A stretch of DNA of 64,000 nucleotides from Actinernus sp. WN-2022 (Eukaryota; Cnidaria; Anthozoa; Actiniaria; Actinernidae), in NCBI GenBank assembly GCA_030867875.1, contig JAOWCC010001501.1:33810792-33874791 (forward strand). The letters are read 5' to 3'. Positions 1-10,412 of this stretch are shown here, piece by piece. The first letter of the stretch is position 1; each line of letters opens with the position of its first letter. Position numbers and translations under genes: made by a program. The notes beneath the pieces were generated by a model. It was given only the letters and a program-made list of their open reading frames with translations. It did no database searches and had not been told where the DNA came from.

Positions 1-1
1 T

Positions 2-757
2 GATATTTTTAATTGCTCTGATTACCTTTCATTTGTCTTATTTGCTGATGACACCAACATATTCTTCAGTCATAAAAACATCGTTGAACTCGTTGACATT
101 ATTAATAACGAACTATCTTCAGTTTTATCCTGGCTGACTGACAACAAATTAACTCTCCACCCCGATAAAACTAAATTCATTTTTTTTTTCATCCTACCAA
201 GAAAAAGGTTAATTTTAATGACATTAGCATATCAATCAATCATAATAAGATTGAAAGAACTGAATAAACCAATTAAATTCTTGGGGATTATTATACACCA
301 ACATCTCTCCTGGAAACCACATAGATATGCCATCAGTTCCAAAATTTCTAAATCAATTGGTATCATCATTAAAGCTCGTCAATTCCTTTGTAGTAAAACT
401 CTTCTTATCCTCTACAATTCTTTAGTATTACCATATATTCAGTACTGTACTATACTATAGGGTTCAACCTATCCCTCTTATCTACATCCACTTCATTTAC
501 TCCAAAAGAAGGCCTTGTGGAAAATCACATATTCTCCCATTCATTCTCCTACTTACCCCTTATTCAAATAACTAAAAACTCTCAATATATTCAACATATT
601 CAAATATCAAGTCTCTTCTTTCATTTTCCTTCATATCAATAAATGCCTTCCTATCCCTATATCTACCTTGTTCAAATTTAATTTTGAATACCATACATGT
701 AAGTACTCTACCAGACACAAATCTGATTTGCATATCCACTATCATAAATATATATAT
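2..757 (+). pseudogene. LINE reverse transcriptase C-terminal fragment
   Basis: Reading frame 2 encodes the end of a non-LTR retrotransposon reverse transcriptase. The RT catalytic box FADDTNIFF lies near the start, followed by the usual thumb region with LTLHPDKTKF and the FLGIII-x-LSW stretch. The frame is open from the window edge to 460, where a Trp codon of the conserved ILWG-type motif has become TAG. LINE-like coding can be followed with further stops towards 750. The copy continues off the left edge and is cut at 757 by the Ty3/gypsy element, so it was the target of that insertion. It is a dead copy. The class (CR1/L2-like) is likely; the exact family is not decided. Confidence 0.8.
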
Positions 758-871
758 TGTTACAGTATGTGCTTCCGCTTCCTGTCCGTACCATATTTGG
801 CACTAGCTATATTTGGAATAAAGTTGTTGTTTGGTTCATAATGGCGGGTCGTGTGGTCGCTTCGTGAAACA
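758..871 (+). repeat. 5' LTR of Ty3/gypsy element
   Basis: A 114-bp LTR beginning TGTTACAG and ending GTGAAACA. It matches the downstream copy almost base for base and is unusually short for a gypsy LTR. It contains an AATAAA-type signal (GGAATAAAG) that could serve transcript ending. Confidence 0.93.
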
Positions 872-886
872 TGGTGTCGGAAGTGG
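872..886 (+). other. Primer binding site of Ty3/gypsy element
   Basis: TGGTGTCGGAAGTGG follows the 5' LTR directly. A TGG start immediately after the LTR is the expected complement of a tRNA 3' CCA end; which tRNA is not determined. Confidence 0.7.
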
Positions 887-965
887 TTTTCCTTTCTACT
901 TATATATTAAGGCAAGCGAAATTTAGCAGTTGAGAGGAAACTTGGAAACGAAACCTATCAAAAAA

Positions 966-1968
966 ATGTCAGATTCAGAGGAATCAAATACACCAGAACA
1001 ACCAGCTCAGCCAAGTCGGCCAGCACATGGAGGAGCACATGGCCTGCAAAACTTCAAGATCCCACAGAATTTTCCAGTTCCCGGGCCCATGGAATGTCGA
1101 GGTGACCTCACATCGAATTGGGAGTTTTTTCGACAGCAGTGGGACGATTATGAAGTCGCAACTGGAACAATTCAGCAAACTCAGAAGGTTAGAGTAGCGA
1201 CGCTAAGGTCAGTCATGGGAAAGCAATGTTTGCAAATACTTAGAAATCTAAGTCTGACCCTGCGCAACAAGGAAGCCGTAGAAATCTGCCTAAATGAGTT
1301 AGAGGATTACTTCAAACCACAAAAAACGTTGTATACGAACGGTATCGCTTTAACAGCTGTGTACAACTGCAAAATGAAAGTGTGGACGACTACATAAACA
1401 AGCTAAGACACCTAGCATCGTCATGCGAGTTTGGTTCATTGACCGATGAACTAATAAGAGACAGATTAGTAATTGGCGTCAATGATACGAGTCTGAAAGG
1501 AAGACTGCTGAGAGAGCAAGCGCTAACCCTTAAAAGAGCAATAAGCATGAGTAAAGCAAGCGAAATTGCAAGTCAACAACTAAAATCGCTGCAAAAGAGC
1601 GAGAACAAAACGGTAGAAGAAATAAACATGCCAAAAGGCAAGCGCTCAAGCAAAACACGTGCGAGAAACTCAGCGACACAAGAAAAGGGAAAAGAGTTTA
1701 CCTAAAAAAATAAGAAGAAACCAGCAAAAAGAGTATGCAAATACTGTGCCCACGCGAAACAACATAGTAAGAAGGAAGATTGTCCTGCATTTGGCCAAGA
1801 ATGTCACTATTGCAAAAAACAAAATCACTTTGCTGCAATGTGTAAGAGTAGGAAGCAAGATCAGATTAATGCCCTTACAGAAGAAGAAGAGTCAGATACA
1901 GACTCAGATGAGTCACTCCTCAAAATAGAAACAATCTCAACAGTGAAAGGTAGTGGCAAACAAATACT
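966..1968 (+). pseudogene. gag: Ty3/gypsy gag, frameshifted
   Basis: Capsid-type Gag of the gypsy element. The likely start is ATG 966 (MSDSEESN); the first frame runs to about 1380, then coding moves by a frameshift to the frame starting near 1382. A stop at 1703-1705 interrupts it again just before the nucleocapsid. The nucleocapsid holds a first cysteine cluster (CKYCAHAKQH) and a CX2CX4HX4C zinc knuckle (CHYCKKQNHFAAMC) near 1800-1845. The reading then enters an acidic linker and ends at the nested insertion at about 1969. Capsid residues such as the RVATLRSVMG-type helix and the coiled ALTLKRAI helix are typical of this lineage. Non-functional as it stands. Confidence 0.85.
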
Positions 1969-1986
1969 CACTGTCGCGTTCCCAGT

Positions 1987-3285
1987 TCAGCTCCGATGTA
2001 TGGTGAGCCAGGAGCCGCCCGCTTTAACCAATGGATGGGGGATGTCTATACCCAGGGGAGTGAGTAGCCGCAGGGGCATGTCCATCATCCAGTGGGTGTC
2101 CAACTCCGAGGGTGTGGCTATACCAATGGGGATGTCTATTCCCAGGGGAGTGTCCAACCGCGGGGGGGTGTCTATCCTCAGGGAAGTGCCCAACTCCGAG
2201 GGTGTGGCTATACCCAGGGGAGTGTGTAGCCTCAGGGGCGTAGCCATCATCCGGGGGGTGCCCAACTCCGAGGGTGTGGCTATACCCAGGGGAGTGTGTA
2301 GCCTCAGGGGCGTATCCATCATCCGGGGGGTGTCCAACTCCGAGAGTGTGGCTATACCCAGGGGGATGTCTATTTCCAGGGGAGTGTACAACCGCTGGGG
2401 TGTGTCTATCCTCCGGGGAGTGCCCAACTCCGAGGGTGTGGCTATACCAGGGGAGTGTGTTGCCTCAGGGGTGTGTCCATCCCCGGGGGAGTAACTCGTA
2501 TCGACCCATTGGCTGGTCCTGTCCTTGTGTTCTATAACGTCTACGCCAGGTAACTCTATTAAGGGGATCCACTCATCTGCAATTGACTGTATCGCTTTCA
2601 GTTTAGCATTTGCGACGGCGACCATTTTGTCTGCTGATAATAGAGCGATATTTCTCTCATGTTTCGCGCGCTCCTGTTGTCGGCGTTTCTCTTCTTCGGC
2701 TTCGCGTTGTTTGAGATTGTTTTCCTTTTCAGCTATTAGGCGCTCGTACTCAGCCTGTTCTATTGCTGCTGCCGCTTCTGCCACCGCCTTTAATCTCGCC
2801 ACGCTAGACGATGTCGAGGCGCGAGATGCACTGCTGCGATGCGATATACGAGAGCGAACAGACAATGTCTCCGACGATTTGTCAGATTTATGTTTACTCT
2901 TTATTCTTGCTATTAACTGGTAAGCATAGTTTAAGCTTAGACTCTCAGACGTGAGGGTTTCTCCTTTAAAGGCTTCGTACTTGTCTTGATCGTAAAGCCT
3001 AGCGAGCTCTTGTAAGACTAATCTAAATTCTTCTGTGGCAGTCTCGAGACTACGTAGCATGGGGTCACTAGATTTCAAGCTCGATTTCCCTTCCACGGAT
3101 CTAATTTCACCACGCAGTTTATTCTGTAAGGTCTTGGCATGGTTTCGTTTAGTTTGCACGGCAGTCTCTAAGGCCTTTCTAGACATTATTCTATGCCTTG
3201 TCTCAGGGTAATCGCCTGCTGGGGCAGCAAAGTCTCCGTCTTGCTGCTCTACTCTTTGCTGATCCATGCTCTCGTCGATTAACAA
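1987..3285 (-). CDS. Gag-like protein with coiled coil and hexapeptide repeats
   Basis: An uninterrupted 432-codon ORF, the only intact long ORF of the nested element. Residues about 1-110 are helical and charged. Residues about 170-240 are a strong coiled coil rich in Glu, Lys, Arg and Ala (for example EKENNLKQREAEEEKRR), as in Gag-like proteins of metazoan LTR elements. From about residue 265 to the end the protein is a run of roughly 25 hexapeptides of the form [TI]-P-x-x-[IL]-x (TPSELG, TPRRID, TPLGIA). The last dozen residues read into the terminal LTR copy. No zinc knuckle, protease or RT is seen. The intact frame beside a decayed host element suggests the insertion is young. The opposite strand is also open here but is a by-product of the 18-bp periodicity. 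Confidence 0.6.
   Translation of the reverse strand: MLIDESMDQQRVEQQDGDFAAPAGDYPETRHRIMSRKALETAVQTKRNHAKTLQNKLRGEIRSVEGKSSLKSSDPMLRSLETATEEFRLVLQELARLYDQDKYEAFKGETLTSESLSLNYAYQLIARIKSKHKSDKSSETLSVRSRISHRSSASRASTSSSVARLKAVAEAAAAIEQAEYERLIAEKENNLKQREAEEEKRRQQERAKHERNIALLSADKMVAVANAKLKAIQSIADEWIPLIELPGVDVIEHKDRTSQWVDTSYSPGDGHTPEATHSPGIATPSELGTPRRIDTPQRLYTPLEIDIPLGIATLSELDTPRMMDTPLRLHTPLGIATPSELGTPRMMATPLRLHTPLGIATPSELGTSLRIDTPPRLDTPLGIDIPIGIATPSELDTHWMMDMPLRLLTPLGIDIPHPLVKAGGSWLTIHRS
2040..2500 (-). repeat. 18-bp coding minisatellite with 72/90-bp higher-order units
   Basis: GC-rich 18-bp units encode the hexapeptides of the Gag-like ORF. The landmark CAACTCCGAG recurs at 2101, 2191, 2263, 2335 and 2425, so spacings are 90, 72, 72 and 90, all multiples of 18. 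This shows expansion by blocks of four or five units with the frame kept. Confidence 0.9.
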
Positions 3286-3331
3286 ACTGATTAGATCTTA
3301 CTCGTGAATCTTTGAATAACCACAGTTTTTC

Positions 3332-3713
3332 CACTGTCGCATTCCCAGTTCAGCTCCGATGTATGGTGAGCCAGGAGCCGCCCGCTTTAACCAATACCAC
3401 GATTCTAACACTCACTAGAACCAAACTTGTTTATTTCCTCTCGTGGTACAATGGTGGAAAACTAGCGAATAATGACAATATCTTCGTGTAAATATGCTAG
3501 AAATTCATCTAATAATCACACAAATACATCACTTACACTGTCCTTCCAAAGGTCTCCGAGCTTACAGATCATTTAATATTCCAAAGCAGGAGAAAAAATG
3601 AAGAATCTACTGCCACAAACGCATAACGAACTGAATCGAGTTCTCCACGACGTCGCTCTCACGTATCTAGCACGATGCAGTCCTAGCTGGTCACGTGACC
3701 GGAAGTAATATCA
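3332..3713 (-). repeat. LTR-like terminal region of the nested element
   Basis: In minus orientation the stretch starts TGATATTACTTCC, contains the palindrome GGTCACGTGACC and an AATAAACAAG polyadenylation-type signal, and ends GCGACA. Its last 63 bp are repeated at 1969-2031, which is the main evidence that it is an LTR. Confidence 0.55.
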
Positions 3714-3731
3714 AATAAACTAATTAATAAA

Positions 3732-6700
3732 GTGAACATACAGGAAGTGAACTTCACACTCACAGACCTGAGCTTTTGTTTGAAAGACCCAAACCAGAAC
3801 AGTTACAAAGCCCCAATGACATGTCAGCTAGACACAGGGGCAACTTGTAATGTAATCAGTTACCGTGTTTTGTCAATATTGAAGCAAACTGGAGAGCCAG
3901 CACTAGACAGAACCTCAGTAAGACTTAAGCTATTTGATGGGTCAGTTGTGAAACCACTTGGAGAAGTTAACTTGAGGGTAGAACACAGAGGGAAGCAACA
4001 CACTCTGAAATTTCAAGTAGTAGGACATACCACTAAGCCACTGGTATCCTATGAAAGCTGTGAGCAGCTGGGATTACTGAAATTAGACATAGATGTAGTG
4101 CAAGAAGTACATAAGGTAGACAGTGACAGAAACCACCCCATCACCAAAGAGGCAGTTCTTAAAAAGTACAAAGATGTGTTTGAGGGACTTGGGCACATAG
4201 AGGACTTTTATAGTGGATAGCAGTGTAAAACCAGTGCAGCCTACATCTCGTCGCATTCCTATTACTCTCCAAGATGAAGTAAAGTTGAAAATAGCTGAGT
4301 TAGAAAAGAAAGGCATTATTGAGAAAGTATCTCAGCCAACAGAGTGGATCAGTAGTATGGTCATTGTAGCTCTAAAACCAGGGGGAAGATAAGAATCTGT
4401 TTAGATCCTCGAGATCTCAATCGAGCAGTATTGCGCCCGAAGTATCAGATGCCCACATTGGAGGAAGTATTGCCTAAACTAGCCAAAGCTAATCTGTTTA
4501 GCACATTAGATGCAAAGGATGGGTTTTATCAGATAGGACTAGATGAAGAAAGTAGTCTTAAAACTACTTTCTGGACCCCATTTGGACGATATCGCTACTT
4601 GCGTATGCCGTTTGGAATAAGTCTAGCACCAGAGGAATTTGAATGCAAGCTTCACGAGAAGCTAGATGATCTCCCAGGTATAGAGGTTCTGCGCGATGAT
4701 GTATTAGTTGTAGGGTACGGAGACACCCAAGAGGAGGCCGAGAGAAACCACGATGACAACCTGGTTAGGCTGTTAGACAGAGCAAAAGAGGTTAAGCTAA
4801 AACTCAACAAAGACAAGATGAACCTGAAGAAAAGTGAAGTAAAGTTTATGGGGCACATCATCACTAAAGAGGGACTTAGACCAGACCCAGCAAAGATCTC
4901 AGCAGTAGAGGAGATGTCAAGGCCTACATGCAAGAAGGAGATGTCAAGCCTCCTCGGATTTGTAAATTACTTGTATAAGTTTCTGCCGAGACTCTCTGAT
5001 GCAGCTCAGCCACTGCGTGATCTGACATCCAAAGATGCACAGTTCATATGGTCACACCAGCACGGACGGGCCTTCAAGGAAATCAAGCAGCTAGCCATAA
5101 ACCACCCAATATTAAGGTTCTATGATGTTGAAGATGAGGTCACCCTGCAGTGCGATGCAAGTGAGCGTGGACTTGGTGCCACATTACTACAGCATGGGCA
5201 GCCTGAGTAGCGTTCACATCATGTACACTATAACCAACACAAAGAAATTATGCGCAAATAGAGAAAGAGTGCCTAGTCATTGTGTTCGGTTGTGAACGTT
5301 TTAATCAATATCTCGCCAGAAAGGATCGAGTTACAGTAGAAAGTGATCACAAGCCATTGCAGGCAATCTTCAAGAAGTCCATTCTTGCTGCGCCCAGCAG
5401 GTTACAGTGGATGCTGTTGAGGCTGCAAAGATACAACCTGGATGTGCAGTACAAACCAGGAAGCCAGATGTTTATAGCTGATCAGAGGAACAAGAAGAAT
5501 TTGAAGTGTTCGCTATTGAACTTGAGGGTACAAGCCCCTTTGCCCAGATCAAAGTGAAACCAGAAAGACTTGCACAGCTAGGGAAATGTACAGGTCAGGA
5601 TCCAGTACTGCAGACACTAAAGGATACAGTACTTGCAGGATGGCTCCAGCACAGAGATCAAGCTCCAGTGCACATACGTGACTACTGGAACTACAGAGAA
5701 GAAATCTCTATTCATAATGGGGTACTCTTCAAGAGCAACAGAGTAATCATCCCAAGGGTAATGAGAGCAGAGATTCTACTAAGAATTCATTCGAGTCATC
5801 TGGAATCACCTGCTTGCGAAAGGCGAGGGATATTGTCTTCTGGCCGGGTATGAGCAGCGAAGTCAAGGAGACAGTGACGAACTGTGCTCTGTGTGCAGAG
5901 TTCCAGGCACAGAACACGAAGCAGCCTATGCAGACACATGTGATCCCAGATAGACCATGGAGCAGAGTTGGAGCTGATCTTTTCATGCTCCACGGCAGAG
6001 AATACATCACACTAGTAGACTACTACTCTGACTTCATAGAGGTTGGTGAGCTGCCGGATACTACTTCAAGTTCAGTGATACAGTTACTGAAAGAGCAGTT
6101 CAGCAGACATGGAATCCTAGACACTCTGGTCACCGATAATGGACGACAGCTAACAAGCCATGAGTTTCACCAGTTCACTATAGATTGGAAATTTGAGCAT
6201 GTATCCTCATCGCCGTATTATCCAAAATCTAACGGAAAGGCATAATCCTCAGTAAAGATAGCAAAGAGCCTGTTTAAGAAAGCCCTGAAAGATGACAGAG
6301 ATCCATGGCTGGCCCTGTTAGATTACCGTAACACACCAACCGAAGGACTACAGTCAAGTCCTGCTCAGAGTCTAATGTCACGAAGAACAAGAGCGTTATT
6401 GCCAACAGCCACCAGCCTACTACAACCTAAAGTGGTAGAAGGAGTTGAAGAAAAAATTAAGCTCAAGAAACAGAAGGCAAAGTTCTACCATGACCGAACA
6501 GCCAAGATTCTACCTGAAGTAGAGGTCGGTCAGGAGGTTAGAATAGCACCACTCCAAAGAAACCAGCCATGGAAGATGGGCAGGTGTGTGGAGAAACTGT
6601 CAGACAGATCACACCTCATAGAGACAGGCAAGGAGACGGTCAGGAGAAACAGACAGTTTCTAAGGCCAATGAGGCCATCTGTCAAGCCAGATGATTCAGA

Positions 6701-6932
6701 AGCAGTTTGTTACACTCCTAGTCAACCAGACGAAGAGGCTCCTAGCTTGGAGAAAGAAACAATTCCACAGGGCAAGAGCAGTAATAGTCCAGCTATGCAG
6801 CCGACGAGAATAGCAACAGTGCCTGTTAGCACTACGCAGACTACGAGAATACCAACAGTGCCTGTTAACACTCCCAAGATGCAAAGGACCAGAACGCGAA
6901 TTGTCAGACCACCCATCAGATACCAAGTCTGA
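3732..6932 (+). pseudogene. pol: Ty3/gypsy pol (protease, RT, RNase H, integrase), broken
   Basis: Aspartic protease: the CQLDTGATCNVIS active site is at about 3822-3860. A frameshift follows near 4212; the RT amino part (RRIPITLQDEVK) is in another frame and shifts back near 4383. RT 4383-5210 has FSTLDAKDGFYQI, LRMPFG and the catalytic Asp pair VLRDDVLV (4695-4700), where the usual aromatic two residues before the Asp pair is replaced by Leu. RNase H starts at CDASERGLGATL and is split by stops between 5208 and 5282. Integrase has its zinc-binding part around 5780-5915 (frameshift at about 5810; CALC present) and a DDE core with GADLF and VTDNG. The catalytic Glu codon itself is a TAA stop at 6243-6245. 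The C-terminal region continues to the stop at 6930-6932. Not functional. Confidence 0.9.
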
Positions 6933-7082
6933 GATGATGGTGACATTATTTTTGTTTATCTTACAGCATTAGATATGAACACTGCACGCAGTAATACGAG
7001 TCACTTGGAGATAGTTGTATTATTTTGTTTACATGTTCACTTTAATCAGTAGCTCACATTATTCAACAGTGTTTACTATTAT

Positions 7083-7095
7083 AGAGAAAGGAAGA
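7083..7095 (+). other. Polypurine tract
   Basis: GAGAAAGGAAGA lies directly before the 3' LTR, the expected plus-strand primer of an LTR element. Confidence 0.75.
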
Positions 7096-7210
7096 TGTTA
7101 CAGTATGTGCTTCCGCTTCCTGTCCGTAACCATATTTGGCACTAGCCATATTTGGAATAAAGTTGTTGTTTGGTTCATAATGGCGGGTCGTGTGGTCGCT
7201 TCGTGAAACA
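7096..7210 (+). repeat. 3' LTR of Ty3/gypsy element
   Basis: A 115-bp copy of the 5' LTR with one inserted A (GTAACC for GTACC) and one C/T change in the body. It ends GTGAAACA, followed by the TATATAT flank shared with the left side. Confidence 0.93.
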
Positions 7211-8111
7211 TATATATTGTGATATAATGTATAGCTAATTTTATATGTTTCGTCTGTATTTTCTTTTATTTTTCGATTATTTCGCCGTCCTTCTTGTAAC
7301 TATATAATATTTTTTTTCACCTGTTCCTTACCACATAAAACTCTGGCTTCGGTTTGTCATGATTGTAACTATAATTCAATATGAATCGAAATAAATTGTA
7401 TAAAATTGTGCTCATGTTATTCTCACCGACGCCCGCCATTGTTTTGTGTTGCTTGAAAATTAGTATATTGCTTGCCGGGAAAAAACAAACCGAGAATCCA
7501 GTGACAGAATCAAAGAAAAGTGTCCTCGTCAGTTTCAGTTTATCGGCAAATACAAGTAAGGAGTTTGTGAAAGCTTTTTTTGTCAAATGACAAAAAGCGT
7601 GGGATGCAACAGGCCAGATGTTCCCGAGATTTATCCGCCATTGAACATGTATTGAAGTCATGTCTTATTTCAGACAGTACGCAAGCCGGTGCGGCATTAT
7701 GCTAAACCAAAACGTTTTGGATGTTTTCGAAGATCATTTTAAAACTTAGTAACTAAGTAATCAGTAAAATGCTTTATATAGATTCTTCAGAAGGATGCAA
7801 TTAATGTCTATCAGGCGAGGGGAGCTGTCTGCAGTTACTGTTGACCATCAACTCGACCATTTGAAGAGTTCAGCCGTCAGAGATCGCAGCTCATAAAAGT
7901 TTAAAACATTGCTAAGCTCGCTTAAAAGACATCAATCTCAGTATAGACAAGCCTTAATTTTGGCCAGATTCTATAACACAGTCTTCGTTACTTGGAGGAA
8001 GAAGTTGCGTGCTCAGTCAAACAGTACGCCATTTTGGTTCTACCTGCCATCCAACATGGCGGCGTAGCAACAGTTGCTTGGAAGTCACGTGATGGTGCAA
8101 AACCTCTATTC
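7211..8111 (+). other. Probable LINE remainder, then unassigned sequence
   Basis: The first roughly 100 bp are AT-rich and are probably the 3' continuation of the LINE split by the gypsy element. From about 7320 to 8110 I see no recognisable gene or repeat; two short opposite-strand ORFs at 7317-7661 have no recognisable motif. Confidence 0.4.
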
Positions 8112-8400
8112 CTCTATTTAAGCGAACCTTCTACTACAGAACTGTCAGTATCTGGAACTCACTAGATCCGTCCTTGAAACTTTGCCGAACTATTAGTATT
8201 TTTAAGTGTTCTCTAAGACATAAATTACTACAGAATTTTATTGATTAATATTTTCCATAAACATTAGTCCCTTTGTTATGCGTATATAATCATTGTATAT
8301 AGTTTATATAGATATATAACATTAGTTAATTAGATATTTAATTGTAATTATCTCTGAAAAGCCCCACGGGGGAGTGGATAATAAAAGTATGTATGTATGA
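8112..8400 (+). mobile_element. LINE 3' end (RT C-terminus and tail)
   Basis: The frame ending with TAA at 8246-8248 encodes a typical non-LTR ORF2 C-terminus with YYRTVSIWNSLDPSLK, then CSLRHKLLQNFID. A 3' UTR follows and ends in a short TATG microsatellite (8385-8400), the usual tail of such LINEs. It is 5'-truncated. Confidence 0.8.
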
Positions 8401-9346
8401 TTGATATCAGACCCATGACGTCAGAAAATGTGACGTTACAGGAAACTTAAGGTCTTGATAACTCGGCATACATTTATAGTAGAGAATTAAAATTGCGGCA
8501 ATCAAAAACACATACTTTCTGTTGCTGTTTCTGTTTATTACTTGGTTATGCTGAGCTGCTTTACACCAAGATTACACAACGAAAATTATAATAAATAATT
8601 AAATGGGAACTAAGGGTAGCGGTCGTATTTACATAGCAATGTTAACTAAGATTCGAAAACTGTTAACTGTATCAGCATTAGCTGTATGACTAGGCAAGTC
8701 ATACATCAGGAACTGTACGTGCGGAAAAAGAATACTTGAAACCGTTTAAAGATGGCGAAACGAAAAAGACATTCAATTTAAAGTTGTGTTTACGTCTCGT
8801 TAATGGGGCTGTCATGGTAATGTCATGGTACTGCGCATGTATCGAGTAATCGCCCGTTGGTGGCTGTTAATTGGATACAAACAGTTAAACTTCCCTCCTT
8901 CAATGCTTGATTGAAAGGATTTTCAATATTTTCCCTGGAGACTGTTTATATATACACTGTTTGTTAGTCATTTTTGCATATTTGCTTTGAGTTCCTTAGT
9001 TCGTATCAAAATCGCTGGAAATAGCTGTTTCCGGGCCGGAACGCGAATGTAAAGACTAGTACGGTGACACAGCCCCTTTAAGGTTTGTGGAAGGGATACA
9101 TAGTCATTAGCATCGATGGCAATGTGACCATTAAGGATGTATCCTCGTGCTTTCATCTGTTCTCGGTGTTTGGATGACATATTATAGAATAATCATACTT
9201 AATTGACGTCTAAAATAACGAATAATCATCGCTGTGGAAAATGGCCTGAAAATAAACTCAAACATGATTTTAGCTCAAAGTAACTATGGTATTTATTTAC
9301 TTATTACATCGAGATTACAAACGAAGCGAAAAGAACCCGTAGACTT
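8401..9346. other. Unassigned intergenic sequence
   Basis: No gene, RNA or repeat recognised. A 70-codon minus-strand ORF at 8968-9180 has no motif I know and no codon pattern that supports it. Confidence 0.4.
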
Positions 9347-9500
9347 AAGGCTGGTTCACACTTGCGACATAAGCATAAGAACATACGCAAGCGCAGATTG
9401 TACTTTAAGGTTGGATGTATAAAGGGGTTAACTAGCCATGAAGTACAATCTGCGCTTGCGTATGTTCTTATGCTTATGTCGCAAATGTGAACCAGCCTTT
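9347..9500. repeat. Palindromic MITE, GGCTGGTTCAC family
   Basis: Arms of about 65 bp are near-perfect inverted copies (AAGGCTGGTTCACA... / ...TGTGAACCAGCCTTT) around a short centre. The left flank has TTAA and the right TTTA, so a TTAA-type target is possible. A related family member, AAGGCTGGTTCTCAT, lies at 44578. Confidence 0.85.
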
Positions 9501-9518
9501 AGTATGGTGTTCGTATAG

Positions 9519-9649
9519 GTAATCAAATGGGGACTCGTGAAATTAGGGATAAATTTCACTTGTGTTTGTCAAAATCGAAGTAATTACGTAGATTTTGACA
9601 AACACAAGTGAAATTTATTCCTAATTTCATGAGGCACTATTTGATTACC
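9519..9649. repeat. Palindromic MITE
   Basis: Ends GGTAATCAAA / TTTGATTACC; arms of about 60 bp with a few mismatches meet at the small palindrome GTAATTAC. It lies only 18 bp beyond the preceding palindrome. Confidence 0.85.
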
Positions 9650-9754
9650 ATTAATATTATGGTGAGCAAATTACGATCCAGAAAATGTTAAGCGCGCGTA
9701 GGCGGCGTTTGAAATTTCACATGTGAAATTACAAATTACACGTGAAATTTCAAG

Positions 9755-10039
9755 TTGAAATTTGGGATTAATTTGTCCTCTATGGTATTACCACCTGAAC
9801 AACTATTAATTCGTCTTCAATGTGCCCCCCAAAGCGAAATAACCATTTACGAAATTAATCAATATGTTGTGCACAATATCTCAATCTCTACAATACACAA
9901 AATGCACGTAAAACTGATATCACTTCACAAAAACAATCATTTAGATGTTGGAAAAATCAATGATAGTTTGAAATTTAAGTACCGAGAACAGTTAGACGTT
10001 GGTTTGCTGAAAGCTGTCGATCTGGCAATCGTCAAATAA
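9755..10039 (+). CDS. Small unrecognised ORF
   Basis: A 94-codon ORF between a palindrome cluster and the TMEM121-like gene. It has no signal peptide, membrane segment or motif I recognise. Nothing in the context supports translation, so it may be chance. Confidence 0.15.
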   Translation: MKFGINLSSMVLPPEQLLIRLQCAPQSEITIYEINQYVVHNISISTIHKMHVKLISLHKNNHLDVGKINDSLKFKYREQLDVGLLKAVDLAIVK

Positions 10040-10309
10040 GAAGAACTTATATGGTTTAAAATATACTGTGCATGGCTTTTAATTGCTGGCTCTGTTTTGT
10101 TGTGACAAAGTCGACGTTCGTAACGTTCATGCTACAACTATGTCTTGCTAAATATAACCCATCCCTTTTATCCGTACCCTGCTAACATAGACTTCTTATC
10201 GTTTCACGGTCTTTTCCCCGAGGCTTTTCTCTGTTCGGCTTTCGTTTTCATCGCCTGGTGCACTGTTCAGTCGTCATAGTTCAGGAATCTCGTTTTAAAC
10301 GAACCATTT

Positions 10310-10315
10310 TTTATT
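10310..10315 (-). promoter_or_regulatory. Candidate polyadenylation signal of the TMEM121-like gene
   Basis: AATAAA on the minus strand about 100 nt beyond the stop codon at 10413. Confidence 0.45.
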
Positions 10316-10412
10316 TCACACTATTTACGAAAGAGGTACACCTCCTCGCACTTATGATACAAACACCAAAACTGTGCACTGATACTTGCTTCAATACTCA
10401 ACTGACAGTCTA

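Larger units (their letters stand above)
1969..3731 (-). mobile_element. Nested Gag-only LTR-type retroelement
   Basis: A block inserted between gag and protease of the gypsy element. In its own (minus) direction it has an LTR-like region of about 370 bp with a polyadenylation-type AATAAA, a short leader, one long Gag-like ORF, then a second copy of only the last 63 bp of the LTR-like region (1969-2031 repeats 3332-3397 with about one mismatch in 60). No RT or integrase is present, so it is non-autonomous or internally deleted. Exact ends and target duplication could not be fixed; the flanks 1967-1971 and 3714-3718 do not match. A BEL/Pao-like origin is possible from the coiled-coil Gag type but is inference. 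Confidence 0.7.
758..7210 (+). mobile_element. Ty3/gypsy LTR retrotransposon, decayed, with nested insertion
   Basis: A complete but defective Ty3/gypsy-type element. Two 114-115 bp LTRs, both TGTTACAG...GAAACA, flank gag, protease, RT, RNase H and integrase in the gypsy order (RT before integrase). The two LTRs differ by only about three positions, so insertion was fairly recent, yet coding is broken by several frameshifts and stops. The target is a LINE; both flanks read TATATAT, so the target duplication (usually 5 bp) cannot be trimmed exactly in this AT repeat. A second LTR-type element is inserted between gag and protease. Confidence 0.93.

Noticed and set aside
1838..2494. Plus-strand ORF over the hexapeptide array
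   Set aside because: It is antisense to the Gag-like ORF and open only because an 18-bp GC-rich repeat lacks stops in several frames.
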